From: Deltaproteobacteria bacterium
GTDB lineage: Bacteria > CG2-30-53-67
Direction: 5' to 3'
Length of the DNA stretch: 64,000 nucleotides
NCBI GenBank assembly: GCA_013151235.1
Contig: JAADIO010000005.1
Location: 1 to 64,000, forward strand
Positions 44,476 through 53,793 of this stretch are shown here, in pieces. The position numbers and the translations under genes were made by a program. How positions within the stretch are numbered: the first letter of the stretch is position 1; every line of letters starts with the position of its first letter. The notes below the pieces were generated by a model. It worked only from the letters and a program-made list of their open reading frames with translations. It did no database searches and was not told where the DNA came from.

Positions 44476-45738
44476 GTATTCGAGCTGATACACCACCTGC
44501 ACCCGCCTCTCATTCCCAAGGCGGGTCCCCGGCACAGGGACCTTCCCGCGTCCCGCGGCATCCTTTCCGTACTCCGTCGTTTCATAGGTCAGAAGGACCA
44601 TATTCCCTCTGTAAATATCGAAGGAAAGACCGGCATCGGTCAGGTCGTATCCACCCTTCGTGGAGATCACACCATCGCGGTCGGGATCCAAACGGTCGTA
44701 CCGGCCGAAGAGGGCAAGGCGCCGGTCGAAGACGGGAAGTTTTACCCGCCCGAAAATAGAATACCCGGCCGCATCGAGGCTTTGGTTATTTCTACCCACA
44801 AGGTCCCCGGCGGCGTTTCCCCTTGTCGTAAAATACTGGGCCGTCACGATCCCCAGTGGATGCTCGTAGCTGACCATCCCGAGACTGACCCGGTAATCGG
44901 GAACGTCCCCGCCCGTGGGCGCAACGTTCCCTTTACCATAAACCCCGAACCAGCTCAACTGCAGGCCGGGGAGTACCGAAGGGAGGGGCCGGAGCGTGAC
45001 CCGCCCTTCCAGGACCTTGTTGTTGTTCTTCTCACCGGCATGATAACCGCCACCGTCATAGAGACCGACATGCCAGCTCCCGAAACGGCCGTCATAATGG
45101 CGGTTGCCGGTTTTGGCCCCGGCATCCTCCAGTTTCCCGCCGAAATTCCCCCGGATGCCGACACCGAGATCGGCGGAATTGAATATCCCCGCCCGCTCGA
45201 CGGCCATGGTCCCCTGTGCCCGGTAGGGATTCACATGCTCCTCGAAATCGAGCCAGGGGATGTGTCCCAGGCCGAGTTCCGCCTTCATGTTCGTCAGCAT
45301 CCCGAATCCCCGGGGCTTCAGTTCGGCATAGAGATATTTCAGCCTGGTTTTCCAGTCGCCGTTGCTCTCCTGATGAATGTCCGTCGTCATCCGTGCACCG
45401 AGCCATGGAAGGATTTTTTTCTTGACCGTAAAGTACCCGCGAGTCAGGGTGAACTTGTTGAAGCTGTCCGACTTGTTACCGGCCGCAGCCGCCCGCCCCG
45501 CAGAGTAATCGAAATAGCCAAGCATTCCCACGGAAACGCCCTTGAGACCGGAAGGAAGTTTCACCGCCGCCTCCTTTTCCTCCTCTTTCAACTCCCTTTT
45601 GAGTCCTTTTGCTTCTTCGGAGGTGATCACCCCCTTCTTCTTCAGAAGGTCGAGCAGCTTTCCATCGGAATCGGCTCGGACAGGCAGGACTGCCGCAAGC
45701 AGAAAGATTGTGGAAATCAACAGGATGGTCTTTCTCAT
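44473..45738 (-). CDS. Phosphate-selective porin (OprP/OprO-like)
   Basis: 421-residue outer-membrane beta-barrel for phosphate entry. Signal peptide (1-22), a Lys/Glu-rich coiled segment (about 25-60), then alternating barrel strands with many aromatic girdle residues, ending in the terminal RVQVVYQLEY with C-terminal aromatic residue, the BAM signal. The OprP/OprO-like domain pattern (YAELKPRGF, GRVKLPV) is recognisable. Ribosome site AAAGGAG, six bases upstream. Located upstream of pstS on the same strand and preceded by Pho-box-like repeats, it should be induced by phosphate limitation. Confidence 0.87.
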   Translation of the reverse strand: MRKTILLISTIFLLAAVLPVRADSDGKLLDLLKKKGVITSEEAKGLKRELKEEEKEAAVKLPSGLKGVSVGMLGYFDYSAGRAAAAGNKSDSFNKFTLTRGYFTVKKKILPWLGARMTTDIHQESNGDWKTRLKYLYAELKPRGFGMLTNMKAELGLGHIPWLDFEEHVNPYRAQGTMAVERAGIFNSADLGVGIRGNFGGKLEDAGAKTGNRHYDGRFGSWHVGLYDGGGYHAGEKNNNKVLEGRVTLRPLPSVLPGLQLSWFGVYGKGNVAPTGGDVPDYRVSLGMVSYEHPLGIVTAQYFTTRGNAAGDLVGRNNQSLDAAGYSIFGRVKLPVFDRRLALFGRYDRLDPDRDGVISTKGGYDLTDAGLSFDIYRGNMVLLTYETTEYGKDAAGRGKVPVPGTRLGNERRVQVVYQLEY

Positions 45739-45788
45739 TTTTTTCTCCTTTCATCTCATTATTGTTTGCCATCCATAAACATGGCCGG

Positions 45789-45846
45789 AAGATAGCCGCC
45801 CGATATTAGGATTTGATTAAGAAAGGATTTGAAAAGGGTTAAAAAG
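45789..45846 (-). promoter_or_regulatory. Candidate Pho box and -10 element upstream of the porin gene
   Basis: Consecutive 11-bp units: ATATTAGGATT, TGATTAAGAAA, GGATTTGAAAA and GGGTTAAAAAG (45803-45846 on the plus strand). On the minus strand the cores read TTTTTAACCC, TTTTCAAATCC and TTTCTTAATCA, like YTTAAYY-type PhoB/PhoP repeats. TATCTT at 45789-45794 (minus strand) is a possible -10. Location in front of a phosphate porin supports it. Confidence 0.5.
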
Positions 45847-45893
45847 GAGAAAGGATATAAATTAAGAGTAAAAGAAAAAACGGGGAAAGAGGA

Positions 45894-47658
45894 TCAGGCA
45901 AGGGGGAGGGAAATTGTGAAGGCACTCCCACGGCCGGGGGTACTCTCGACCGTAACCTCCCCGCCGTGGGCCAGGGCGATATGCTTGACGATGGCAAGCC
46001 CCAGCCCGGTGCCGCCCGGCTCCCGGCTCCGGTCCCGCTCGACACGGTAGAACCGTTCGAAGATCCGTGGGAGATCTTCCCGCGGGATCCCGGGACCTTC
46101 ATCGGTGACACAAAGACGGAGATGATCCCCTTCCATCCCCGCTTCAACCCGTACTTTCTTCCCCTCCGGGCTGAACTTGACGGCATTCTCCACAAGATTC
46201 CGAAGCGCCTGTTCCAGCAGGCGGCCGTTGATCCGCGCTGAGAGTTCAGGGGGCACCTCATGTTCCAGGATGACCCCCTTTTCCTGTGCGGTCTTGCCGC
46301 ATGATGCAAGCACCCGCTCCGCAAGGGGTGCAATATCCGTCTCCCCGAGCTTGACCCCCCCCCGCTCCGCCCCCTGTTCGATACGTGACAGCGCCAGCAG
46401 ATCCTCGATCATGGCAAGAAGCCGGTGACTCTGCCGATGAATCACATCGAGGAACCGTCCCGCATCCTCCGGACGGTCGAGTGCCCCCTCCCGCAGAGTC
46501 TCGACGTACCCGGTGATGGAGGTGAGCGGCGTGCGAAGCTCGTGGGAAACGTTGTCGAAAAAGTCCCGCCGGACCTGCTCCAGCCGCTTAATCCGGGTGA
46601 TATCGTTCAGGACGAAGCACACCATTCTTTGCACCGGAGGAGTCCCGCAGAATCGTGCCGTGCGCCTGGAGAAACTGTTCCCCTCCTGCAAAGATCACCA
46701 GTTCCTCCTCCACCGGTCCTCCGCAAGCAATGACCTTGCCGACGAATTCCTGCAGATCGAGGTCCCGGCTGACCTCGGCCAGCGCCTTCCCCCTCGCGAT
46801 TTCGGCATGTACGCCGAAGAGAGAGGCCGCGGCACGGTTCATGGAAAGGACCCGCCGTTCCATGTCGATGGCAATCACCCCTTCCACCATCGCCGAAAGG
46901 AGGGCCTCCTGTTCGTTCCGCTGACGGACGATTGTATCGATCCGTTCCGAAAGCTGTGCAGCCATACTGTTCATGGCCACGGCGAGACTCCCTATGTGCC
47001 CGGAATCCGGGACCGGAAGACGGTAGTCGAGTTTTCCTCTGGCAAACTGCTCGGCCCCTTCACGCATCGTCATCAGGGGACGGCTGAGACGGCGATGGAT
47101 CACGAGGCCCACCCCCGCGGAAAAGAGGGCGATCAGGACAATCCCGACGAATATCCGGTACTTCATGGAGGCGGCGAGATCCTCAAGGGTCGTGACGGGA
47201 ACGGACGTCCGGACAATCCCGACAATCCGTCCCCCTTTACGCACCGCTTCAGCCCGGTACATCATCCGCTTCCGAAGGGTCCGGCTGAACCGGACCGATT
47301 CCCCCGAACCGCGGTCGAACGCTGCCACGACCTCGGGACGCCCGGCATGGTTTTCCATCTTCGCAGGATTTTCATCGGAATCCCCCGCAACGGTTCCATC
47401 CGGAAGTATAATCGTGATCCGCGTATCGGTCTTCCTGCCGAGTTCTTTACAGGTCCGGTCCACGGCAACGGGATCCTCCCCCCACCTCCCCTGCATGAGC
47501 ACCTCGGTGAAACCGGCCCGGGCGGCGAGTTCCCCGGCCGTGCGGTCGAACAGAAAATCCTTCAGGGTGAACATGGCATACCACCCGAAGGCCCCCAGTG
47601 CAAGGACCAGGATCAGCAGATAGGCCGGATAAAGATGTCGGATCAGCCGCTTTTCCAT
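45894..47658 (-). pseudogene. phoR: Phosphate sensor histidine kinase PhoR, broken by a frameshift
   Basis: Two overlapping frames together make a complete PhoR of about 580-590 residues. The N-terminal frame (47658-46588) has membrane helix 1 (10-30), a periplasmic sensor region, helix 2 (about 170-190), HAMP and PAS, ending just after LQAHGTILRDSSGAKNG. The C-terminal frame (46691-45894) begins with VCFVLNDITRIKRLEQV and has the HisKA box FFDNVSHELRTPLTSI, N-box and G-boxes (DEGPGI, GTGLGL). The homology passes from one frame to the other near 46620, so one base is extra (or two are missing). It could be a real mutation, a programmed shift or a sequence error. phoB lies directly upstream, overlapping by 1 bp. 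Confidence 0.85.
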
Positions 47659-48350
47659 TATTCCACCGCCTTCAGACGATACCCTACTCCCCGGACGGTT
47701 TCGATCTCCTTCCCGACCGGGCCGAGCTTCTTCCGCAAACCGACAATCTGGACATCAACGGATCGGTCGGTGACCGGATAGTCTTCTCCCCGCACGGCAT
47801 CAACAATCTGGTAGCGGCTGTAAACCCAGCCGGGCCGCTTCGCCAAGAGATAAAGAATCCGGAACTCCGTCAGGGTCAGGTCAACCCTGCCTCCGTTGAC
47901 ACGAACCTCGTGCCGTCCCGGATCAATGGTCAACGCCCGGATCGCAAGGATCCGGCCCTCCGGAGAAGACTCAGACGGGACGCGGCGCAGTACCGCCCCG
48001 ATTCGGGACAGGAGCACCTTCGGGCTGAACGGCTTGGTCACATAATCATCAGCGCCAAGGTCAAGACCGTGTATGATCTCCTCTTCATTCCCCTTCGCCG
48101 TCAACATTACGATCGGGATAGAGGCGGTCTCAGGATCGGCCCGGAGGAGCCGGCAGACCTCCCGGCCGTCGAGGCCGGGAAGCATGAGGTCGAGGACAAC
48201 GAGGTCCGGACGGACCTCCCCGGCCCTGACGATCACCTCATCCCCCCGGTCAAGGGAGTCGACCCTGAAGCCCGCCCGTTCCAGGTGATAGCGGACCAGA
48301 TCACGGATGTCTTTTTCATCATCGACAACGAGAATCCTGCGCGGCTCCAT
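47658..48350 (-). CDS. phoB: Phosphate regulon response regulator PhoB
   Basis: 230-residue OmpR-family regulator. The receiver domain (1-120) has Asp10, Asp11 and the phospho-acceptor Asp54, with TAKG at the Lys site. The winged-helix DNA-binding domain (130-228) ends in DVQIVGLRKKLG and RGVGYRLKA. The start at 48350 has GGGAG; the frame extends upstream into truA (32-bp overlap), where the extra residues are non-native. Coupled to truA and phoR. It should bind Pho boxes such as that upstream of the porin. Confidence 0.95.
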   Translation of the reverse strand: MEPRRILVVDDEKDIRDLVRYHLERAGFRVDSLDRGDEVIVRAGEVRPDLVVLDLMLPGLDGREVCRLLRADPETASIPIVMLTAKGNEEEIIHGLDLGADDYVTKPFSPKVLLSRIGAVLRRVPSESSPEGRILAIRALTIDPGRHEVRVNGGRVDLTLTEFRILYLLAKRPGWVYSRYQIVDAVRGEDYPVTDRSVDVQIVGLRKKLGPVGKEIETVRGVGYRLKAVE

Positions 48351-49122
48351 CCTCTCCCTTTCCGCGCCTGCGCCGCAGGCCTTCGCCGTATTCCACCGAT
48401 TGCAGGAAAAGACCTCCGGGAGGCGCCGTCGGCCCGGCCTTCCTCCTGTCCCGCGCATCGAGGATCTCCTTCACTTTCTCCGGCGGGATCTTCCCCCGCC
48501 CCACTTCCACCAGGGTCCCTACGATATTCCTCACCATGTGCTGCAGGAAGGCATCGGCGGAGATGAAGAGCCGTATCCAATCATCTTCCCGGACGACATC
48601 CAGCCGATGTATCTCACGCACGGGGTGTTTCGCACAACAGTCGGAAGCCCGGAACGAAGAGAAATCGTGCCTCCCCACGAGACACCTGCCGGCCGTTTCC
48701 ATCGCCGCCGTATCCAGGGGCCGGTTAATCAGCCAGCAACGATTACGCTCGAAGACGGACGGAAAGGAACGGTTCAGGATCACGTATCGGTATGTCTTGC
48801 CGACGGCGCTGAATCGTGCATGAAACTCCAACGGGACCTCTTCGACCTCACGAACCACGATATCATCGGGGAGGAGGGCATTCAAGCCTTTTCGGAACTT
48901 GCCGCATGAGATGGGGCAGTCGGCATGGAAGTGTGCGACCTGCCCCTCGGCATGAACCCCGGCGTCGGTCCGTCCCGAAGCAATCACCTTCGGACGAACG
49001 CCTGTGAGACGTTCGAGGACGCACTCCACAACTTCCTGGATCGTGAACCCGTTCGGCTGAACCTGCCAGCCGTGGTAGGCTGTCCCCTCATATTCGAGAG
49101 TCAATTTCAGGTTACGTGGCAT
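48319..49122 (-). CDS. truA: tRNA pseudouridine synthase A
   Basis: Modifies U38-40 of the anticodon arm. 267 residues from the ATG at 49122 (MPRNLKLTLEYEGTAYHGWQ, the family start). Catalytic Asp lies in ASGRTDAGVHAEGQ (near 54-60). Residues RFSAVGKTYRYVI and FLQHMVRNIVGTLVEVG are typical. The frame extends to 49197, but the family start is preferred. Its 3' end overlaps phoB by 32 bp, so it is probably co-transcribed. Confidence 0.95.
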   Translation of the reverse strand: MPRNLKLTLEYEGTAYHGWQVQPNGFTIQEVVECVLERLTGVRPKVIASGRTDAGVHAEGQVAHFHADCPISCGKFRKGLNALLPDDIVVREVEEVPLEFHARFSAVGKTYRYVILNRSFPSVFERNRCWLINRPLDTAAMETAGRCLVGRHDFSSFRASDCCAKHPVREIHRLDVVREDDWIRLFISADAFLQHMVRNIVGTLVEVGRGKIPPEKVKEILDARDRRKAGPTAPPGGLFLQSVEYGEGLRRRRGKGEDGAAQDSRCR

Positions 49123-49225
49123 GGCACAAGCTTCCATAATCGAGGGGTAATAAAGATCAAAACATATTGGAGATTCACACAGGAAAGAATCAAACAACGT
49201 TCACTGAAAAAGATCCGGGATCTTT

Positions 49226-50968
49226 CTACTCCGGTTCAGCGGAATAGGCATACTCCGAGGAGTTGACATAGCGATTGATCCCGCGGAAAAGCCCCTGCGC
49301 TACCTGTTCCCGGTAGGAACCTCTCCGCAGGCGTTTCTCTTCGGTGGGATTGCTGATGAAGGAAATCTCACTCAAAACACTCGGCATGTGCGCCCCGACG
49401 AGGACCACGAATGGAGCGCCCTTGACACCCAGGTTCTTCACCCCCCGGTAATCCCGGCTGAGGTCGGTCACGAGAGCCCCCTGCAGGGTCTCTGCCAGGC
49501 GGCTCGACTCCTGGGTCTTGTTGTTGAGCAGAAGATCATTCAGGATCTTCTCCAGATCACTCATTCGGTTTGATGCATAGAAATTTTCCCGAGCGGCGAT
49601 CCTCTTGGCGCGCTTCGACGCGGCCAGATCGAGAAACCAGGTCTCAACGCCGCTGATGGATCGATTCCGGGCCGCATTGACATGAATCGATATAAAGAGG
49701 TCCGCCTTTGCCCTGTTGGCGATGGCCGTCCGTTCTTTCAAGGGAATATAGACATCCCGATCCCGGGTCATGACCACCTGCAGACCGAGCTTCTTCTCAA
49801 GCAGTTTCTTCAGACGCAGCCCGACATCAAGCGTGATATCCTTTTCCTTCAGACCGTCCCTGCTGATACAGCCGGGATCCTTCCCGCCGTGCCCCGGATC
49901 GATAATTACCTTGGCGATCTTCATCCCGAACTGTTCGGACAGCGAGGGAGAGCCTTCCACCGGATTGTGTGTTTCCTTCTTGAATTTGCTCAATCGTGTC
50001 AGAACGGAACCCTCGGCCGCGATATCGAGAACAACACGATCGGGAGAGGTCAGAGAGAAGACGGACACCTTTCGGGGGGTTGTAAAATCAAGGACGACAC
50101 GAGCCGTTTTCGAATTGTATTGGCCCACGCGTATTCCCTTGAGATTTTTGTCCTCCACGGCAATCGGATTCTTGTTCAGACCAGGGGCCAGGCGTGTATT
50201 GCGCAGACTCAGATAAACCCTTTCCGGCCCGGTAAGATGGTGTTGCACAAAATCAGCAGGGCCATCAAGGTCGAGGACCACCCGAACATAGTCTTTGCCG
50301 ATCCGGTGACGGACCCCGACAAGATGAACCGGCCCCCTATGCGGGGAAGGCGGTTTGACCGCCACCTTCGATTTGCCGGCCGGAGAAACCGGAGCGGAAA
50401 GACCGGAGCCCTTTCGGGGGAATCCGGCCGGCCGGGGCAGTTCTGCAAGACGGGCCTTCGCCTTCGACACCATGTCTCCCTTCGGGAACCAGGCCGGAAT
50501 CTTGGCATAGGCCCGATAGGCCCGTGTCGGGTCTTTCTTGATCTTCCGGTAGATCTCCCCTACAAAATACTGGGCATCATCGGCATAACGGCTCTTCGGA
50601 TAGTTCTCCGCAAGACGCCGGAAGATCCGCAGGGCCCGGTCCGAATCCCGGATGGCACGGGAACGTCTTCGCAGCTTCAACGTCACCACCCCGGCGTTGT
50701 AGAGGGCATCATCGGCACGACGGGAATCGGGATACCGGTCGGCCACGGATTCAAATTCCCGGATGACACGTTCCCACTGGTCCCGATACCTGATCTTTTT
50801 CCGGGAGTGAACCAGATGCCGGTAATCGCGTCGCGCTTTTCGGAAGGAATTCTCGGCGGCGCTTTTTGCAAGAACCCCGGCGGGATGGAGAGAGAGTAAA
50901 AAAAGGAAGAGGATACAAAAACAAAGATGTCTGCGCGATTTTTTGAAGAATCTGTTCATAATCGACAT
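49226..50968 (-). CDS. N-acetylmuramoyl-L-alanine amidase with TPR and AMIN domains
   Basis: 580-residue exported cell-wall hydrolase that cuts the amide between N-acetylmuramic acid and the stem peptide. Signal peptide (1-34), TPR-like helices (about 40-175), an AMIN domain (about 214-316) for septal targeting, then the Amidase_3 domain (about 350-575) with Zn ligands His360 (IIDPGHGGKDPG), Glu375 and His in FISIHVNAA, and the ISFISNPTEEKRL motif. The N-terminal TPR region is unlike E. coli AmiC. The start ATG at 50968 (or 50959) follows a near-consensus promoter. Confidence 0.93.
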   Translation of the reverse strand: MSIMNRFFKKSRRHLCFCILFLFLLSLHPAGVLAKSAAENSFRKARRDYRHLVHSRKKIRYRDQWERVIREFESVADRYPDSRRADDALYNAGVVTLKLRRRSRAIRDSDRALRIFRRLAENYPKSRYADDAQYFVGEIYRKIKKDPTRAYRAYAKIPAWFPKGDMVSKAKARLAELPRPAGFPRKGSGLSAPVSPAGKSKVAVKPPSPHRGPVHLVGVRHRIGKDYVRVVLDLDGPADFVQHHLTGPERVYLSLRNTRLAPGLNKNPIAVEDKNLKGIRVGQYNSKTARVVLDFTTPRKVSVFSLTSPDRVVLDIAAEGSVLTRLSKFKKETHNPVEGSPSLSEQFGMKIAKVIIDPGHGGKDPGCISRDGLKEKDITLDVGLRLKKLLEKKLGLQVVMTRDRDVYIPLKERTAIANRAKADLFISIHVNAARNRSISGVETWFLDLAASKRAKRIAARENFYASNRMSDLEKILNDLLLNNKTQESSRLAETLQGALVTDLSRDYRGVKNLGVKGAPFVVLVGAHMPSVLSEISFISNPTEEKRLRRGSYREQVAQGLFRGINRYVNSSEYAYSAEPE

Positions 50969-50992
50969 CTTATCAGATGATAGTTAAACTGA

Positions 50993-51021
50993 ATTTTAAA
51001 GGAAAAATAACTAAATGTCAA
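50993..51021 (-). promoter_or_regulatory. Near-consensus sigma-70 promoter for the amidase gene
   Basis: TTGACA, 17-bp spacer, TAAAAT on the minus strand, ending about 25 bp upstream of the start at 50968. Confidence 0.75.
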
Positions 51022-51077
51022 GTTTTAATCAGGTTTTTTGTTGACGGGAAGGGGACGCCGGTGGAGAAACCGGAGAA

Positions 51078-51461
51078 TCAGGGCTGATCCATAATCGTTG
51101 CGATCACCCGTTTCAGCTCCTGAATCTTGACCGGTTTATTGATATATTCGTGGGCGCCCAGCTGCATCGACTTAAGATAGGTTTCGACATCGCCGAAGGC
51201 CGTCACCATGATCACCCGTATCCCGGGATTGACCTTCTGGATTTCATCTAAAAGCTGCATTCCGTCCATCTCGGGCATCTTGATATCGGTGATCATGAGA
51301 TCGAACTTCTTGTTTACCGAGAGGGAGAGTGCTTCCCTCCCGTCTCCGGCTGTTTCCACATAGAACCCCTCCTGCTGAAGGATCTCCGACAAGCCGTCAC
51401 GGACATGCACTTCATCATCCACAAGCAGGATCGATTTTTTCGTTTCGTGGGCAGGCTGCAT
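51078..51461 (-). CDS. Single-domain response regulator (CheY-like receiver)
   Basis: 127-residue receiver domain alone, without output domain. Phospho-acceptor Asp59 (MITDIKMPEMDG), with acidic pair Asp15-Asp16, Thr in MVTAFGD and Lys in YINKPVK. The start used is the ATG at 51461; a GTG at 51509 is possible but lacks a ribosome site. It may act in a phosphorelay with one of the histidine kinases nearby (52548-53453 or the partial kinase at 61240). Role is unknown. Confidence 0.87.
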   Translation of the reverse strand: MQPAHETKKSILLVDDEVHVRDGLSEILQQEGFYVETAGDGREALSLSVNKKFDLMITDIKMPEMDGMQLLDEIQKVNPGIRVIMVTAFGDVETYLKSMQLGAHEYINKPVKIQELKRVIATIMDQP

Positions 51462-51579
51462 GGTGTTTGGGACTTTCACCTGTAATGGATAATACTTGTT
51501 TTCTATCACAGAAGGCGGAGATCGTCAAGACAAACGAAATATCCGTGTCGTCACAGAGTGTACCTTCATTATGCTGCTG

Positions 51580-51588
51580 TGCTATAAT
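51580..51588 (+). promoter_or_regulatory. Extended -10 promoter immediately before the radical SAM gene
   Basis: TGC-TATAAT with the TATAAT box ending 7 bp before the ATG. Transcription would begin at or next to the start codon, so the mRNA may be leaderless. No -35 match is visible, as is common for extended -10 promoters. Confidence 0.45.
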
Positions 51589-51595
51589 GCCGATC

Positions 51596-52603
51596 ATGAA
51601 AGAAGCGATGCTCTATCGGAAGCTGGACCATTCCGTTGTCTTGTGTGATCTTTGCGGACACCGTTGCAGGATCAAGCCGGGCAAACGCGGAATCTGCGCT
51701 GTGCGGGAGAACCGGGATGGAATGCTCACGTCCATGGTCTACCGGAAGCTCATTGCGCGTTCCGTCGATCCGATCGAAAAGAAACCGCTCTTTCATTTCC
51801 TCCCCGGTTCCCTTTCCTATTCCATCGCCACGGTGGGATGCAATTTTCATTGCCGTCATTGCCAGAACGCGGAGATCGCCCAGATGCCTCACGATCGGAA
51901 CAGAATCTTCGGGGAGGAGATTCCCCCACAGGAGATCGTTCGCCAAGCCGGAGAGATGGGCTGTGCCACCATCGCCTACACCTATACGGAACCGACGATC
52001 TTCTTTGAAACCGCGTATGAAACGGCCCGTATGGCACGAAGACAGGGAATCCGGAATGTCTTCGTGAGCAACGGCTACATGACGGAAGAGGCCATCGATT
52101 TGATCGCTCCCTACCTGGACGCAGTCAACATCGACCTGAAAGGACGGGAGTCCTTCTACCGGAAAATCTGCGGCGCCCATTTCCAGCCGGTGGTTGACTC
52201 AATCCGCCGGATGTATGAACGGGGAATCTGGGTGGAGGTCACCACGCTGGTCATCCCCGGCCTGAACGACGGCGAAGACGAGTTGAGATACATCGCCGAT
52301 GTTATTGCCGCGATCGATCCCTCTATCCCCTGGCATCTCAGCGCCTTTCATCCGGCCTACCGATTAATGGATCGCCCCCCGACCTCAGCAGAGATCATCC
52401 GGAAAGCACGATCCATCGGCAGGAACCGGGGACTACAATATATCTTCGTAGGAAACCTTCCCGGAGAAGATGGGGAAGAAACACTGTGCCCCGGTTGCCG
52501 GAAGCAGGTGATCCGTCGTTCCGGCTACCGGATCCTTCAGAACAGCATCAAGAACGGGCTCTGTCCTGCCTGCGGGACAGGCATTGCCGGGGTCTGGAAG
52601 TAA
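51596..52603 (+). CDS. AmmeMemoRadiSam-system radical SAM enzyme
   Basis: 335-residue radical SAM protein of the PflA-like/AmrS group. The [4Fe-4S]/SAM motif is C82-x3-C86-x2-C89 (GCNFHCRHC). An N-terminal Cys cluster (CDLCGHRC, GICAV; 17-34) and C-terminal Cys pairs (CPGC, CPAC) are typical of the family, which usually works with AmmeMemoRadiSam A and B proteins, apparently absent here. The substrate is unknown. The ATG at 51596 (MKEAMLYRKL) matches the family start; there is no Shine-Dalgarno, fitting a leaderless mRNA. The 3' end overlaps the opposite kinase gene by 56 bp. Confidence 0.9.
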   Translation: MKEAMLYRKLDHSVVLCDLCGHRCRIKPGKRGICAVRENRDGMLTSMVYRKLIARSVDPIEKKPLFHFLPGSLSYSIATVGCNFHCRHCQNAEIAQMPHDRNRIFGEEIPPQEIVRQAGEMGCATIAYTYTEPTIFFETAYETARMARRQGIRNVFVSNGYMTEEAIDLIAPYLDAVNIDLKGRESFYRKICGAHFQPVVDSIRRMYERGIWVEVTTLVIPGLNDGEDELRYIADVIAAIDPSIPWHLSAFHPAYRLMDRPPTSAEIIRKARSIGRNRGLQYIFVGNLPGEDGEETLCPGCRKQVIRRSGYRILQNSIKNGLCPACGTGIAGVWK

Positions 52604-53453
52604 CGCCGGAGCAGGAGAGGGCGGGAAGACGAAAGACCATGGCACAACCACCGAGGCTCCCCGTTTCTACACTGATCTCCCCACCGTGAAGTTCAACAAT
52701 CTCCCGGGCGATGGGAAGGCCCAGTCCGGTCCCCTCCTTCGTGACGGAGGATAACTGATAAAACTTCTCAAAAACACGATCCCGGGCCTCTTCCGGAATG
52801 CCCGGCCCACTGTCCTCGATCGACACGATCACCCACGGTTTTTCTTCCCGGCATCCTAACCTATTGCACGGATCCGTTTTCACCTCGGCCCGAATCTTTC
52901 CCCCTTCCGGAGTAAACTTTACGGCATTGCCGATCAGGTTCGACAACACCTGTCCCAGCCGTTGTTTATCGGCCGAGACATAAGGAAGATCGGGAGCATA
53001 GCTTTTCAGAACCTCGATTTTTTTCCGCACCATTGCACCACTGAAAACGGTCAGAAAATAATCGACGACTTCGACAGGATCGACGTCCTCCTTCCGGAGC
53101 TGAACAGACCGGCGGTTCTCCATCTTACTCAGATCGAGATAATCATTGATCAGGGCATTCATCCGCTCCGATTCGTCGGCAATCACCCGGAGGAACTCGA
53201 CCTGGATCTCCTCCTTCTCTTCCCGATAGAGAAGGAGAAGGTCGGTATAGGCCTTAATCGCAGTCAGGGGCGTACGCAGTTCATGGGAGAGGGTATCAAA
53301 GAACTCCGTCCGGATCCGTACCTGTTCCCGAAGTTCCCTGATCTCCTCTTCAGGAGAGACCGAAACATCCTTACGGAACGCTTCCGCGGTCCGCTCTCCA
53401 TCGCGGGAACGGACCTCCCGGCCCGGATCGTTTTTCAGACCTGACCTGTACAT
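52548..53453 (-). CDS. Soluble sensor histidine kinase
   Basis: 301 residues with no membrane helix or recognised sensor domain: a short N-terminal region (1-45), HisKA (FFDTLSHELRTPLTAI, His57) and HATPase_c (about 160-275; N-box NLIGNAVKFTPEGG, SIEDSGPGI, GTGLGLPI). It probably receives its signal through a partner. The C-terminal tail (about 280-301) is Arg/Ser-rich and lies in the segment overlapping the convergent radical SAM gene, so its reading frame there may be accidental. Ribosome site AAGGG before the ATG. Confidence 0.87.
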   Translation of the reverse strand: MYRSGLKNDPGREVRSRDGERTAEAFRKDVSVSPEEEIRELREQVRIRTEFFDTLSHELRTPLTAIKAYTDLLLLYREEKEEIQVEFLRVIADESERMNALINDYLDLSKMENRRSVQLRKEDVDPVEVVDYFLTVFSGAMVRKKIEVLKSYAPDLPYVSADKQRLGQVLSNLIGNAVKFTPEGGKIRAEVKTDPCNRLGCREEKPWVIVSIEDSGPGIPEEARDRVFEKFYQLSSVTKEGTGLGLPIAREIVELHGGEISVETGSLGGCAMVFRLPALSCSGVTSRPRQCLSRRQDRARS

Positions 53454-53793
53454 ACAGGACCCTTTTACAAGCTATATGATTTCGTTTCAACGTCAGGAGA
53501 TTAAAACAGTTCCTTTCCCCTTTTCGGCAGAAAAGGACTCCAACTTGAGCCGGGAGAAACAATCACCCTGTAACCTCCTGTATTTCTACAGATTCTTTGT
53601 TACGCTTAAAAAGAAATTCGAAGAATGTCCACAGTCGGGACCGGTCCCGTTTTCTGAAAGTTTCCCGTCACTGGCCGGATCTCTCATCTTCTGATATACT
53701 TTTCCCAGAAATACAGAAACTTCCCCAAGACGATGCGGATGAACCCGTGTCGCGAAAGGGAAACATTTTCCGGAGGGAAAGGAGGTATCGGTT
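53454..53793. other. 340-bp divergent intergenic region
   Basis: No gene is supported here. It should contain the promoters for the kinase (minus) and the TusA-like gene (plus). A TATACT -10-like box lies at 53695-53700 on the plus strand with a poor -35. No RNA structure is evident. Confidence 0.5.

Noticed and set aside
44320-45795. 491-residue plus-strand ORF
   Set aside because: Antisense to the porin and the start of pstS; no signal or domain.
49682-50899. 405-residue plus-strand ORF
   Set aside because: Antisense to the amidase gene; a shadow frame.
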